From the NCBI RefSeq assembly GCF_029626175.1, contig NZ_JARUBM010000002.1, forward strand, positions 496,001-560,000: a stretch of 64,000 bases of DNA. Reading direction: 5' to 3'. The position numbers were made by a program, and so were the translations under genes. Source of the DNA: Micromonospora sp. WMMD1082. GTDB lineage: Bacteria; Actinomycetota; Actinomycetes; Mycobacteriales; Micromonosporaceae. Below are positions 54,617 through 63,654 of this stretch, piece by piece; within the stretch, counting starts at the first letter, position 1, and each line of letters begins with the position of its first letter. The notes beneath the pieces are model-generated. The model did not search any database. It had not been told where the DNA came from and saw nothing but the letters and a program-made list of their open reading frames with translations.

Positions 54617-55504
54617 ATGTCCGACGCGCTGAGATGCACCGTCGTCATACCGACCTACAACCGTTCGGAACTGCTGCGGCACAGCCTGGACTCGCTGACC
54701 CGGCAACGGATGCCCGCCAACCAGTTCGAGGTAATCGTCGTCGACGACGGCTCCACCGACGACACCGCAGACGTCGCCACCAGCTTCCAGGACCGCCTGG
54801 ACCTGCGCTACCACTACCAACCCGACGAAGGATTCCGCGCCGCCGCCGCCCGCAACATCGGCATCGCCGACGCCCGTTCTCCGATCTGCGTCTTCACCGA
54901 CTCCGGCGTCATGCTGCACGCCGACAACCTGAACCAGCACGTCGCCAGCCATCAGAGCACCACCGGCCCGGCGGCCGTGCTGGCGTACGTCTACGGCTGC
55001 ACGGACACCGGGGAGTACAGCAGGCTGGTCGCGGAATGCCTCGATGTGGACGATCTCGACGGCAGCATCGCACGAATGCAGGCCAAACGGGAATGCCGCG
55101 ACATCCGCGAACTCTTCTACGACCGCTACGGCGAAGACCTCACCCGCATCCCCGCCCCCTGGCAAATCTTCTGGACCGGCAACGTCTCCGCCCAAACCAC
55201 CCAACTACGCGCCGTCGGCGGCTTCGACGAACAGTTCCGCACCTGGGGCGGCGAAGACCTCGACCTCGGCTACCGACTCCACCTCAACGGCGCCACCTTC
55301 ATCTTCAACCGACAAGCCAAAGCAGTACACATACCGCACGAGAGGGTGCTGCACACGGTGATCGAGAGCGGCGAGCGCAGCCACCGCTACATGGCCGAGA
55401 AGTATCGGACGCCGGTCATCGACCTGCTCGCCGACCTGCCGATGGAGCGATACTTCGACTTCAACGAACTCGTCGCCGGTCTGCCGGCACAGCCCACTAC
55501 TTGA
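54617..55504 (+). CDS. Family 2 glycosyltransferase, copy A
   Basis: A 295-residue GT-A glycosyltransferase: VVIPTYNRSELLRHSLDSLT at the start, VVDDGSTDD near residue 41, a FTDSG metal-site equivalent near 96, and the acceptor-side WGGEDLDLGYRL motif near 214 as in GT2/GT7-C proteins. GAGGGAGGGGCC precedes the ATG. Codons 1-242 are nearly identical in DNA to copy B, apart from a 75-bp island, while the last 50 residues differ. It ends in an 8-bp convergent overlap with the GyrI-like gene. Sugar transfer to the cluster product is likely; donor unknown. Confidence 0.88.
   Translation: MSDALRCTVVIPTYNRSELLRHSLDSLTRQRMPANQFEVIVVDDGSTDDTADVATSFQDRLDLRYHYQPDEGFRAAAARNIGIADARSPICVFTDSGVMLHADNLNQHVASHQSTTGPAAVLAYVYGCTDTGEYSRLVAECLDVDDLDGSIARMQAKRECRDIRELFYDRYGEDLTRIPAPWQIFWTGNVSAQTTQLRAVGGFDEQFRTWGGEDLDLGYRLHLNGATFIFNRQAKAVHIPHERVLHTVIESGERSHRYMAEKYRTPVIDLLADLPMERYFDFNELVAGLPAQPTT
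54618..55343 (+). repeat. 726-bp near-identical repeat, copy A
   Basis: This segment matches 56252-56977 base for base with a constant offset of 1634 and no gaps. The left 353 bp show four mismatches, the right 298 bp none that I can see. Between them an island at 54971-55045 is strongly diverged. The pattern fits gene conversion or a recent duplication with local replacement. Confidence 0.9.
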
Positions 55505-55967
55505 TGACGAACGCGACATCCATCACGAGGTCGTCCGGGCCGGCCGCGACGAAGTCGGTGAAGTACACCTCGCGTGCCGCGTCCGCCTCCACCAGGCCGT
55601 GCTGCTCCAGATACTCCGCCACCGCCGCGAAGGCCTCACCGACCTGCGGCGGCACCGCCTGCGACTTCGTCAGCCGCACGAACACCTCATGGTGCGCCGG
55701 TTCGCGACGTACGGTCGCGGCCACCGGCACCGCCGGCTCCCGGTGGATCGGCATGCAGGTCTCCACCGTGATGTTCTCCGGGTCGAACTCGTCATCCCGG
55801 TAGATCGTGAACGTCGGGCCCGCCACCCCACCGTGCTGTTCGGCGAGTTCCGTCAACCGTTCCATGGTCGCGCGCAGGTGGTCGGCCAACTCAGCCTGAC
55901 TCAACCGCTCGTGAAGTTCGCAGAGCACCAGCTGCTCCGCCACCTCACGCCGCTCTATCCGGAACAT
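55497..55967 (-). CDS. Stand-alone GyrI-like small-molecule-binding protein
   Basis: A 156-residue protein matching the GyrI-like/AraC effector-binding fold (start MFRIERREVAEQLVLCELHE, an acidic ETCMPIH strand near residue 70, REVYFTDF near 138). It has no DNA-binding domain. GGAGG 6 bp before the ATG at 55967 sets the start. Stand-alone GyrI-like proteins in other clusters bind toxic products or, as in CC-1065 and yatakemycin self-resistance, hydrolyse the reactive warhead. Its place between the two duplicated glycosyltransferases makes a self-resistance or ligand-binding role a reasonable inference, not a demonstrated one. Confidence 0.82.
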   Translation of the reverse strand: MFRIERREVAEQLVLCELHERLSQAELADHLRATMERLTELAEQHGGVAGPTFTIYRDDEFDPENITVETCMPIHREPAVPVAATVRREPAHHEVFVRLTKSQAVPPQVGEAFAAVAEYLEQHGLVEADAAREVYFTDFVAAGPDDLVMDVAFVIK

Positions 55968-56250
55968 CCGAACCTCCGATGGGTTGATACGAGATCGCCG
56001 GCGCGGGGCATACCGGGCCATCGACAACTATAGCCTAGCGTCGATTGCTTCCGATGTGGTGGATTAGCTGGTCAGGGCGGGCGTGAAAGGGCAATCAACG
56101 AGATGCCCGGCCAGTTGTTCCCGGGCCAGGATGCCTGCAGTGCGGCCGGACGGCCCGGCCGTCGCAGCCCCGGTACCCGCGACCTGTCCCAGGCGTCGCA
56201 CGCCGTGACGTGAGCCGCGCACCGTGCCCCCGAGTCCACAGGGAGAAACC

Positions 56251-57123
56251 GTGTCCGACGCGCTGAGATGCACCGTCGTCATACCGACCTACAACCGTTC
56301 GGAACTGCTGCGGCACAGCCTGGACTCGCTGACCCGGCAACGGATGCCCGCCAACCAGTTCGAGGTAATCGTCGTCGACGACGGCTCCACCGACGACACC
56401 GCAGACGTCGCCACCAGCTTCCAGGACCGCCTGGACCTGCGCTACCACTACCAACCCGACGAAGGATTCCGCGCCGCCGCCGCCCGCAACATCGGCATCG
56501 CCGACGCCCGCTCCCCCATCTGCGTCTTCACCGACTCCGGCATCATGCTGCACGCCGACAACCTGAACCAGCACGTCGCCAGCCATCAGAGCACCACCGG
56601 CCCGACCGCCGTGGTGGCGTACATCTACGGTTTCTCCAGCGATGACACGAACATCGACGTGGTCAGGGAACGCCTCGACGTGGACGATCTCGACGGCAGC
56701 ATCGCACGAATGCAGGCCAAACGGGAATGCCGCGACATCCGCGAACTCTTCTACGACCGCTACGGCGAAGACCTCACCCGCATCCCCGCCCCCTGGCAAA
56801 TCTTCTGGACCGGCAACGTCTCCGCCCAAACCACCCAACTACGCGCCGTCGGCGGCTTCGACGAACAGTTCCGCACCTGGGGCGGCGAAGACCTCGACCT
56901 CGGCTACCGACTCCACCTCAACGGCGCCACCTTCATCTTCAACCGACAAGCCAAAGCAGTACACATACCGCACGAGAAGGCCTTCGATCAGTCGATGCGC
57001 GCCGCCACGCGCAACTACCACTACATGGCGGAGAAGTACGGCTCGCCAGTGATGCGGATCCTGGCCGAGCTGCCGCCGCGGCGGTTCCTCGACTTCAACG
57101 AGTTGGCCGCCGCGGCGATCTGA
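56251..57123 (+). CDS. Family 2 glycosyltransferase, copy B
   Basis: A 290-residue GT-A enzyme, almost identical to copy A for codons 1-242 and unrelated in detail after that (ending FLDFNELAAAAI). It keeps the same catalytic motifs (VVDDGSTDD, FTDSG, WGGEDLDLGYRL). The GTG at 56251 follows GGGAGAAACC. Differences from copy A fall in residues 118-142 and in the C-terminal 48 residues, the parts most likely to set acceptor choice, so the pair may act on two positions with the same donor. Confidence 0.88.
   Translation: MSDALRCTVVIPTYNRSELLRHSLDSLTRQRMPANQFEVIVVDDGSTDDTADVATSFQDRLDLRYHYQPDEGFRAAAARNIGIADARSPICVFTDSGIMLHADNLNQHVASHQSTTGPTAVVAYIYGFSSDDTNIDVVRERLDVDDLDGSIARMQAKRECRDIRELFYDRYGEDLTRIPAPWQIFWTGNVSAQTTQLRAVGGFDEQFRTWGGEDLDLGYRLHLNGATFIFNRQAKAVHIPHEKAFDQSMRAATRNYHYMAEKYGSPVMRILAELPPRRFLDFNELAAAAI
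56252..56977 (+). repeat. 726-bp near-identical repeat, copy B
   Basis: Partner of 54618-55343, in direct orientation, with the diverged island at 56605-56679. Recombination between the two copies would delete the GyrI-like gene and fuse the glycosyltransferases. Confidence 0.9.
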
Positions 57124-57138
57124 GCGCTCGGTCCGCCC

Positions 57139-58641
57139 TCAGCCGGCCGGCACCGGCGCCGGGCACCGCACGTTGCCACGCGGCAGTTCACCGGAGATCA
57201 GGTAACGGTTCGCCCGATCCTTCAGGCAGTCGCTGCCATAGAACGGATAGAGCTCGTGGCCCCGGAGGTCGTCGACGACGAGCCGGGAGCCGCGCAGCGC
57301 GGTGGCGACCGCCCGGGCATTCGACAGTGGGACGATCGAGTTGCCGGTCGCACCGAGAACCAGCGCCGGCGGGGTGTGCCGACCGCCGACCGTCACCCGG
57401 TTGTCCTTGCGCGACGACCAGAACGCGCAGGGGAAGATGTTGGCGGCGGCGACGCCGAAGTTCGGGAACGGCGGCACGTACCTCTGCAGGTCCCGCCAGT
57501 ACGACTCGACGTTGGTCCGCCAGGGGCTCTCGGCGCACATGTACGCGGTGCTCACGGCGGTGTGGTTGTCCACCGGCACCCCCGACACGCCGGGACGGAC
57601 GGAGGGATAGAGCGGCCACGGCGCGGGCGGCGCATCGCCACTGCGGATCGCGGCCAGATTGGCCGCCATCGGCCACGCGAAGGCATCGAAGAACACGCCG
57701 AGGATGGTGTAGTAGACCAGTTCGTCTCCCGTCCACTCGCGGCCGCCGGCGTGCCAGGGAGCGTTCTTCCACATGTCCGACACGTTCCGCTCGACCTGCG
57801 CCGCCGTGTCGCCCAGACCGAACTCGTCGTCGCGGTCGGCGATCCAGGCGGCGAACTCGTCGAGACCGCTCTCCATCAGCGCGATCCGCTCAAGCCGGGA
57901 CGGCTGCCACAGCTTGCTCGGGTCGAGGGGGTTGTCCAGCACGAACCGGTCGGTCTGGCGCGGGAAGAGGGTGGCGTAGATGGCGCCGACCGTGCCCAGG
58001 GCGTCCGCACCGAGGAAGCTGATCCGCCGTTCCCCGAGGGCGATCCGGATGACGTCCATGTCCCGGGCGATGTTCGCCAGGGTGGCGTGCGGCAGCGCCC
58101 AGCCGGCGTGCTTCTGGCAGTCCCGGGCGTACTGGCGTGCCTCGACCACATGCAGCTCGAACTCGGACCGGGACTGGGCGCCCCGATTCCAGAACCCCTC
58201 CGGCTCCTCCATCGGATACCCACAGGTGATCGGGGTGCTCTGCTCCAGGAAGCGCACGTCGAACCCGATCAGGTCGTAGCGGGCCCGCACCTCGGGCGTC
58301 ATCAGGTTCGTGTAGTCCTCGGGCAGGTACACCCCGCCGTGCTGGCCCGGTCCGCCACGGGCGCTGAGCAGCACGCCGCGCCGCTGGCCCGGGTCGGTGG
58401 CCGGCAACCGCGAGATCATCACCTCGATCTTCCGGCCCCGCGGGTTACGGTGGTCCAGCGGCACCTTCACGCGGGCGCAGCGCAGCTCGGGGCCGCTGCT
58501 GCCAGCGCAGGCGCCCCACTTCAGTCGCTGCGCTGGCGGCTGGGCTGCGGTGCCCGGGGCGGCCGACGCCGGTGCCGGCAGGGCCGCGCCCAGCAGCACC
58601 GCGGTCAACGCGGCACCGAGCACGGATCTCCAACGGGTCAT
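57139..58641 (-). CDS. Secreted TAP-type alpha/beta hydrolase homologue lacking the catalytic Ser
   Basis: A 500-residue protein with a signal peptide (VLGAALTAVLLGAALPAPASAAP) and the tripeptidyl-aminopeptidase-like fold: RGGPGQHGG near residue 90, FLGADALGTVGAIYATLFP near 210, a C-terminal GHELYPF and a Cys near the end. The nucleophile motif that should read G-x-S-x-G is G-A-D213-A-L, so Ser is Asp and the next Gly is Leu. The acid of DPxTP is Asn in GNSIVP. It is therefore probably not a serine hydrolase. CAGGAGGAACCAG precedes the ATG. It sits downstream of the ABC exporter genes on the same strand and may bind the product outside the cell. Confidence 0.84.
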   Translation of the reverse strand: MTRWRSVLGAALTAVLLGAALPAPASAAPGTAAQPPAQRLKWGACAGSSGPELRCARVKVPLDHRNPRGRKIEVMISRLPATDPGQRRGVLLSARGGPGQHGGVYLPEDYTNLMTPEVRARYDLIGFDVRFLEQSTPITCGYPMEEPEGFWNRGAQSRSEFELHVVEARQYARDCQKHAGWALPHATLANIARDMDVIRIALGERRISFLGADALGTVGAIYATLFPRQTDRFVLDNPLDPSKLWQPSRLERIALMESGLDEFAAWIADRDDEFGLGDTAAQVERNVSDMWKNAPWHAGGREWTGDELVYYTILGVFFDAFAWPMAANLAAIRSGDAPPAPWPLYPSVRPGVSGVPVDNHTAVSTAYMCAESPWRTNVESYWRDLQRYVPPFPNFGVAAANIFPCAFWSSRKDNRVTVGGRHTPPALVLGATGNSIVPLSNARAVATALRGSRLVVDDLRGHELYPFYGSDCLKDRANRYLISGELPRGNVRCPAPVPAG

Positions 58642-58730
58642 CTGGTTCCTCCTGTCTGGACCCACGGGTCGGTCAGCGGCGGCGCCGCGACACTCCGGGG
58701 AGTCATCTGGGTCGGTCGCCCGGCCACCGA

Positions 58731-60506
58731 TCACCGGTAGGCTCGGGCGTTGATGGCGACGAGTTCGGCGTAGGGACCGAACCCGGCGCTGAGCGTCGCG
58801 TGATCGCCGGCCTCGACGACCCGTCCGTCGCGGACCACGATGATGAGGTCGGCCGTGCGGACGGTGGAGAACCGGTGAGAGACCAGCAGGGTGATCGCCC
58901 CGGTCTGCCGACCCACCCGGGCCGCCTGCTCCGCGTAGTGCTCGAACATGGCCAGCTCGGCTTCCGGGTCCAGCGCCGTCGTCGGCTCGTCGAGCACCAG
59001 CAGCATCGGCGCCCGACGAGCCAGCGCGCGGGCCAGGGCGACCTTCTGCCACTGCCCGCCGGACAGTTCGGCGCCGCTGCCACCCTTGCCGAGCACCGTG
59101 TCCAGGCCGTCGGGCAGCTGGCGCAGCACGTCGTCGGCGCGAGCCAGCCGCAGCGCGTCACGTACCGGCTGATCGGCGAAGCCGCCGTCCAGGTCGCCGA
59201 TCCCGACGGCGTGGCGGGTCCGGAACTCGTAGCGCACCGCGTCCTGGAAGGCGACGGAGATGCGCTCGCGCCACCGGTCGGGCTGGAACCGGTGCAGGTC
59301 CCTGCCGTCGAGCAGGATGCGACCGCTGCTCGGGCGGTACAACCCGCAGAGCAGCTTCACCAGGGTGGACTTGCCGGCGCCGTTCTCCCCCACCACCGCC
59401 ACCGTGCTGCCGGCCGGCAACGTCACGGTGACGTCGCGCAGCACCGGCCGGTCGGTGCCGGGGTAGCTGAACGAGACGTCCTCCAGGGCGATGCCGTGCC
59501 GCAGCCGGTCCGGCGGGGGCAGGTCGCCGGGGTCGGCGTCCGTGACGGCGCCGCGCAGCTGCGCCATCCGCCCGTAGAGCGCGGCCATCCGTTGCAGGTC
59601 GCGCAGGAGGGTGACGGTGGCGGCCACCTGTTGGCTGATCTGAGCGGCGAGGACCACGACCAGGATGACGTCGCCGACGCCGCGCCGGCCGTCGACGGCG
59701 GCCCGGACCAGCAGCAGCACGGAGCCGACGTAGGCCAGCGCGAACGTCACCTGACCGGCGGTACGGAGCACGGCCGCGCGCAGGTCGACCCGGAACAGCC
59801 GGGCCGTCACGTCCGACCAGAGTCCGGCGTGCCGGCGGCGCAGTTCGTCGGCGAGCCCGAACACCCGCAGTTCGCTCGCCGAGGGCAGTTGAGTGGTCAG
59901 GTTGAACAGGTGCAGCGCGGTGCGGGTGGTCTCCGCCGTGTCCGTCTTGGCGCCGTCCACGAGCTGCTCGGCCCGCCGGCTGAGGTAGAGCGACGGCACC
60001 GCCGCCAGCGGCAACAGCAGCAGGAGCGGATGCAGCCGTACGAGCAGCACCACGGTGATGCCCACGGCGATCACCAGGCCGAGCCCGTTGAGTAGCGCCT
60101 CCAGCCCTCGGCCGAACTGCCGGATCTCGCGTTGCAGCACGGTCACCGTATCGCTGGTCGCCGCCTGCTCGTGGTGCGCGATCCCGACCGAGCCGTTGGA
60201 GAGGGCGATGAGCTGCTCGTCGAAGTCGAGTTCGGCCAGTTCGGCCAGCTCGAAGTAGGCGAGGTGGGCGAAGTGGCCGAAGGTGACGGTGGCGAACGCG
60301 AGGACACCGGCGAGCAGCCCGGCCAGCAGCACCACACCCTTGTCCCCGGCGACCACCGCGTCGGTCATCCAGCCCAGCACCAGCGCGAGCAGTGGCGCCG
60401 CCGACGCGCCCGCCACGACGAAGAAGAGCGCGGTGGCCGTCTTGCCGCGATGCATCCGCCACGCCGTGGCGAGCATCCGCCAACTGCCGGCGAACGTCGC
60501 GCTCAC
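58731..60506 (-). CDS. ABC exporter half-transporter, subunit 2
   Basis: A 591-residue type IV (ABCB-like) half-transporter: six-span membrane domain (residues 1-330), then an ATPase with Walker A GENGAGKST near 375, signature LSGGQWQKVALARAL near 482 and Walker B LLVLDEPTTALDP. The GTG start overlaps the stop of the upstream exporter gene as GTGA. The pair should form a heterodimer. Export of the finished product is inferred from the cluster setting. Confidence 0.9.
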   Translation of the reverse strand: MSATFAGSWRMLATAWRMHRGKTATALFFVVAGASAAPLLALVLGWMTDAVVAGDKGVVLLAGLLAGVLAFATVTFGHFAHLAYFELAELAELDFDEQLIALSNGSVGIAHHEQAATSDTVTVLQREIRQFGRGLEALLNGLGLVIAVGITVVLLVRLHPLLLLLPLAAVPSLYLSRRAEQLVDGAKTDTAETTRTALHLFNLTTQLPSASELRVFGLADELRRRHAGLWSDVTARLFRVDLRAAVLRTAGQVTFALAYVGSVLLLVRAAVDGRRGVGDVILVVVLAAQISQQVAATVTLLRDLQRMAALYGRMAQLRGAVTDADPGDLPPPDRLRHGIALEDVSFSYPGTDRPVLRDVTVTLPAGSTVAVVGENGAGKSTLVKLLCGLYRPSSGRILLDGRDLHRFQPDRWRERISVAFQDAVRYEFRTRHAVGIGDLDGGFADQPVRDALRLARADDVLRQLPDGLDTVLGKGGSGAELSGGQWQKVALARALARRAPMLLVLDEPTTALDPEAELAMFEHYAEQAARVGRQTGAITLLVSHRFSTVRTADLIIVVRDGRVVEAGDHATLSAGFGPYAELVAINARAYR

Positions 60507-62446
60507 CTGAGCACCTCCCGGGCATCGGCGTCGTCCGACGGACTCTCCTCCGGGCCCAGCACCCGGTCGGCCTGCATCCGGAACAGCCGCGCGTACCGGC
60601 CGTCGATCGCCATCAGCTCCTCGTGGCTGCCCCGCTCGACCACCCGGCCGTGCTCCAGGACGACGATCACGTCGGCATGCCGGACGGTGGAGAATCGATG
60701 GGAGATCAGCAGGCTGGTGACGCCCCGGGTCAGCTCGGCGAACTGGTCGAAGAAGCGTGCCTCGGCGCGCACGTCGAGGTTCGCGGTGGGCTCGTCAAGG
60801 ACCACGATCGGCGCGCCGTGCTGGACCGCGAAGAGCGCCCGGGCCAGCGCCACCCGCTGCCATTGGCCGCCGGAAAGCTCCGCTCCGCCGGCGACGTGAC
60901 GCGCCAGCGGGGTGTCCAGGCCGGCGGAGAGCCGGTCCAGGGAGTCGGTCAGCCCGACGGACGCGACGGCCGTACGCACCCCGGCCCGGTCGTCGCGGTG
61001 GTGCACCGCGCCGAAGGCGATGTTGTCGGCGACCGAGGTCTCGTACCGCAGGAAGTCCTGGAAGATGATGCCGATCGCGGCGCGCCACTCGGGGACGGGA
61101 AACGAGCGGATGTCCACCCCGTCGGCCCGGATCACGCCACCGGTCGGCTCGTAGAGCCGGGCCAGGAGCTTGACCAGCGTGGTCTTGCCGGCACCGTTGA
61201 CGCCGACGATCGCCGTACACTTGCCGACCGGGATCCGCAGGTCCAGTTCGTCGAGCACGGTGCGGTCCTGGCCGGGGTAGCGGAAGCTCACCCGGTCGAA
61301 GTGCAGTTCCTTGCGCAGCGGCGGCAGCGGGCGCGGCGGCACCGGCGGGGTGGCGGGCACGGTCGCCACCAGGCGGCCCACGAAGCGGCGTACGTCCTGG
61401 TAGGCGGAGATGCCGACGGCGGTCTGCACGTCGGCCTCGGCGTAGTAGCCGCCCAGCGCGATCGCGCCCAGCGTCGCCTGCACCACGAGGGCGAACTGCG
61501 TGAGCGTCAGCGTCGCGGGGGCGGCCACGCCCACCGCCGCGAACACCGCGACGCCCACCGCCAGGCTCGGCCCAGCGAAGATCAGGTACCGCCAGAGCAG
61601 GATCCGCCGACGGTAGGCCCACATCGGCCGCAGCCACATCAGGTACACCCGGCGGTACGTGGCAGTCAGCCAGCCGACGAGCCCGAACACCCGGATCTCC
61701 TTGCCGGCGACGGGTTCCACGGCGAGCCCCCGCAGGTAGTGCACCCGGCGCTCGGCCCGGCTCAACCGCTGCCGCGCCTCGGCATAGCGGCTCAGCCCGC
61801 CCCGGGTGCTGTGCCGCACCAGCAGCACCGACAGCAGCAGGCCGGCCGCCACAAGCCAGGAGAACGCCACACCGATCACCACGGCGTACGCAAGGAGCTG
61901 GGTGTACCGGGCCAGCAGGGCGAGCAGGCCGGCACACGCGTCGCCCGGCGTCTGCACGGCGAACTGCAGCTTCAGCGCCGCCACCCGCAGCCGGTCCTGG
62001 TTCTCCTCGTCCTCCAGGGGCGCGATGCCCACCGGGGACAGCGACGCCGCCATCAGCTCGTCGTGCACCTGCTGATCGACCCGGCGGCCCACCAGATCCC
62101 CGAGCGAGGACCGCAGCGGCGTGAGCACCTGCTGCGCGACAAAGGCCAGGGCCGCTCCGACGAAGACAGTCACCAGCGAGTCCCAGGCCGGGGAGCCCAG
62201 ACCGTCGCTGACGGCCGCCGGCACCCGCCCGAGCAGGACGCTGGTCGCCACGATGAACAGTACGGGCAGCACACCCAGGAGCAGGTTGATCACGACCAGG
62301 GTGGTGACCAGGCCGGCCCCGCCCCGACGCAGCAGGCGCACGGTCTGCCAGCGGGCGCGCAGCAGGTTGGCCGGATTGCTGGCCATCGCGTCGGGGCTCT
62401 CGTTCAACGGCACCTCGACCGGGAGATCCCGACGGTGATCGCTCAC
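60503..62446 (-). CDS. ABC exporter half-transporter, subunit 1
   Basis: A 647-residue half-transporter. Membrane domain about residues 30-360; ATPase with Walker A GVNGAGKTT near 430, signature LSGGQWQRVALARALF near 540, and Walker B VVLDEPTANLD. The GTG at 62446 with GGAGGTGTG directly upstream is preferred to an in-frame GTG at 62473, which has a weak site. Coupled to the following half-transporter by a 4-bp overlap. Confidence 0.9.
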   Translation of the reverse strand: MSDHRRDLPVEVPLNESPDAMASNPANLLRARWQTVRLLRRGGAGLVTTLVVINLLLGVLPVLFIVATSVLLGRVPAAVSDGLGSPAWDSLVTVFVGAALAFVAQQVLTPLRSSLGDLVGRRVDQQVHDELMAASLSPVGIAPLEDEENQDRLRVAALKLQFAVQTPGDACAGLLALLARYTQLLAYAVVIGVAFSWLVAAGLLLSVLLVRHSTRGGLSRYAEARQRLSRAERRVHYLRGLAVEPVAGKEIRVFGLVGWLTATYRRVYLMWLRPMWAYRRRILLWRYLIFAGPSLAVGVAVFAAVGVAAPATLTLTQFALVVQATLGAIALGGYYAEADVQTAVGISAYQDVRRFVGRLVATVPATPPVPPRPLPPLRKELHFDRVSFRYPGQDRTVLDELDLRIPVGKCTAIVGVNGAGKTTLVKLLARLYEPTGGVIRADGVDIRSFPVPEWRAAIGIIFQDFLRYETSVADNIAFGAVHHRDDRAGVRTAVASVGLTDSLDRLSAGLDTPLARHVAGGAELSGGQWQRVALARALFAVQHGAPIVVLDEPTANLDVRAEARFFDQFAELTRGVTSLLISHRFSTVRHADVIVVLEHGRVVERGSHEELMAIDGRYARLFRMQADRVLGPEESPSDDADAREVLR

Positions 62447-62672
62447 CACACCTCCAGCTCGGTCCTGGTTCACCCCGCACCCGCGGCGCGGGTGCGGTGG
62501 TGCGCCGGACGGCGAGCGGACGCGGCCGACCGGACGCGAATCCGGTCAGCCGTCGTCGCCGGGGTCGGCGTCACCTGGAGCCCGGCGGCGCCCTGACCGC
62601 CGCGCCGGTGACGGCATGCGGAGCGGGTGGGACCGAGCTTCGCGTCCATGCTGGACGGGGGGTGCCCGGGCT

Positions 62673-62690
62673 CGCATCTTCCAAGATGCG
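62673..62690. terminator. Short palindrome downstream of the APH gene
   Basis: An 18-bp palindrome (cgcatctt-cc-aagatgcg, 8-bp arms) lies 22 bp beyond the stop of the phosphotransferase gene. It could be a weak terminator or an operator for the exporter genes downstream; the sequence does not decide. The rest of 62447-62711 shows no gene. Confidence 0.45.
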
Positions 62691-62711
62691 CCGGTCCGGT
62701 CGCGCCGACCG

Positions 62712-63515
62712 TCAGGCGCCGGCGTGCCGCCGATGGCGGTGCAGCTCGGCCAACCGGCGGCGGGCGTACACCGGCTCGGCCCGCCAGCAGGTCGCCGTCT
62801 CCCAGGCGACGCCGGCGGCGCGCAGCTGCGCCCGGTCGCCCGGCCACGGCGTCGTCACCTCGTCGGGCAGGAGGGCGTAGTCGAACCAGGGCACGTCCAC
62901 CCGTGCCTCGTCCCAATCCAGCAGGGTGACCCGGGCGCCGTCGACCAGCACGTTGGTGGGGCCGACGTCACCGTGCACCACGCAACGCGGTCCCTGCTGC
63001 ACCGGCAGCCAGGCAGATCGCACCATCCCGGCGGCCGACGCGGGCATCGCGTCCAGCCGCACGTCACCGCCCCGCCCCGCGTCGAGCAGCACCCCGCTGG
63101 CGGCGAACCCGGGGCGCTGCGGCCAGCCGGTCGTCGCCGCGTGCAGCACCGCGAGCTGGTCGGCGACCCGCCGCCAGTCGGCGGGTTCGGCCGGATACCG
63201 GCCGGGGACGAATTCGCTGATCAGCAACCCGTCCACGTGCCGGCGCCCGTCGTCGGTGGGCACCGGCTCCGGTGCCGTCACCCCGCGGTCACGCAGATGC
63301 TCCAGCAGGTCCAGCTCCCACTCCAGGGCGGCGCGGGGCCGGATCGAGCGGCGGACCACCAGCGGCACCCCGGCCCGCTCGGCGAGCATCACCTCGTTGC
63401 GGTGCCCGCCGGTCAGTGGGCGGACCAGCTGCACGCCGGCCCACGCCGCGAGCGCGCTCCATCCCTTGCCGCGAGCAGAGTCGTCCACACCGCCACCCAC
63501 GTCGTCGTCGCCCAT
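62712..63515 (-). CDS. Aminoglycoside phosphotransferase (APH) family kinase
   Basis: A 267-residue protein-kinase-fold small-molecule kinase with the catalytic loop VVHGDVGPTN near residue 175 (Asp base and Asn metal ligand) and the metal motif LLDWDEARVD near 195. The ATG at 63515 is the start. Members phosphorylate antibiotics, choline-like molecules or sugars. As it precedes the exporter genes on the same strand, a resistance function is possible, but many such genes are general metabolism. Confidence 0.85.
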   Translation of the reverse strand: MGDDDVGGGVDDSARGKGWSALAAWAGVQLVRPLTGGHRNEVMLAERAGVPLVVRRSIRPRAALEWELDLLEHLRDRGVTAPEPVPTDDGRRHVDGLLISEFVPGRYPAEPADWRRVADQLAVLHAATTGWPQRPGFAASGVLLDAGRGGDVRLDAMPASAAGMVRSAWLPVQQGPRCVVHGDVGPTNVLVDGARVTLLDWDEARVDVPWFDYALLPDEVTTPWPGDRAQLRAAGVAWETATCWRAEPVYARRRLAELHRHRRHAGA

Positions 63516-63654
63516 AACGGCCCAGGCTAACCGAGCAGGACCGGGCGGCGGCCGGGCCGCGACCCCGCCGGTTGGGGCGACGCTGGTGCTGCCCGCATGG
63601 GTACGCCCGCACGGACAGGTGTCCCTCGCCCGCGTCGATGGAAACACTGAGGGC

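Noticed and set aside
52172..54632. Long plus-strand frames (363 and 742 codons) opposite the FAD fusion and epoxide hydrolase genes
   Set aside because: They are antisense shadows in high-GC DNA: Arg/Gly/Pro-rich or repetitive products without domains, opposite genes with clear catalytic motifs.
54618..56977. Glycosyltransferase repeats as ends of a composite transposon
   Set aside because: The repeats are coding sequence of intact genes, without terminal inverted repeats or a transposase nearby; duplication with conversion explains them better.
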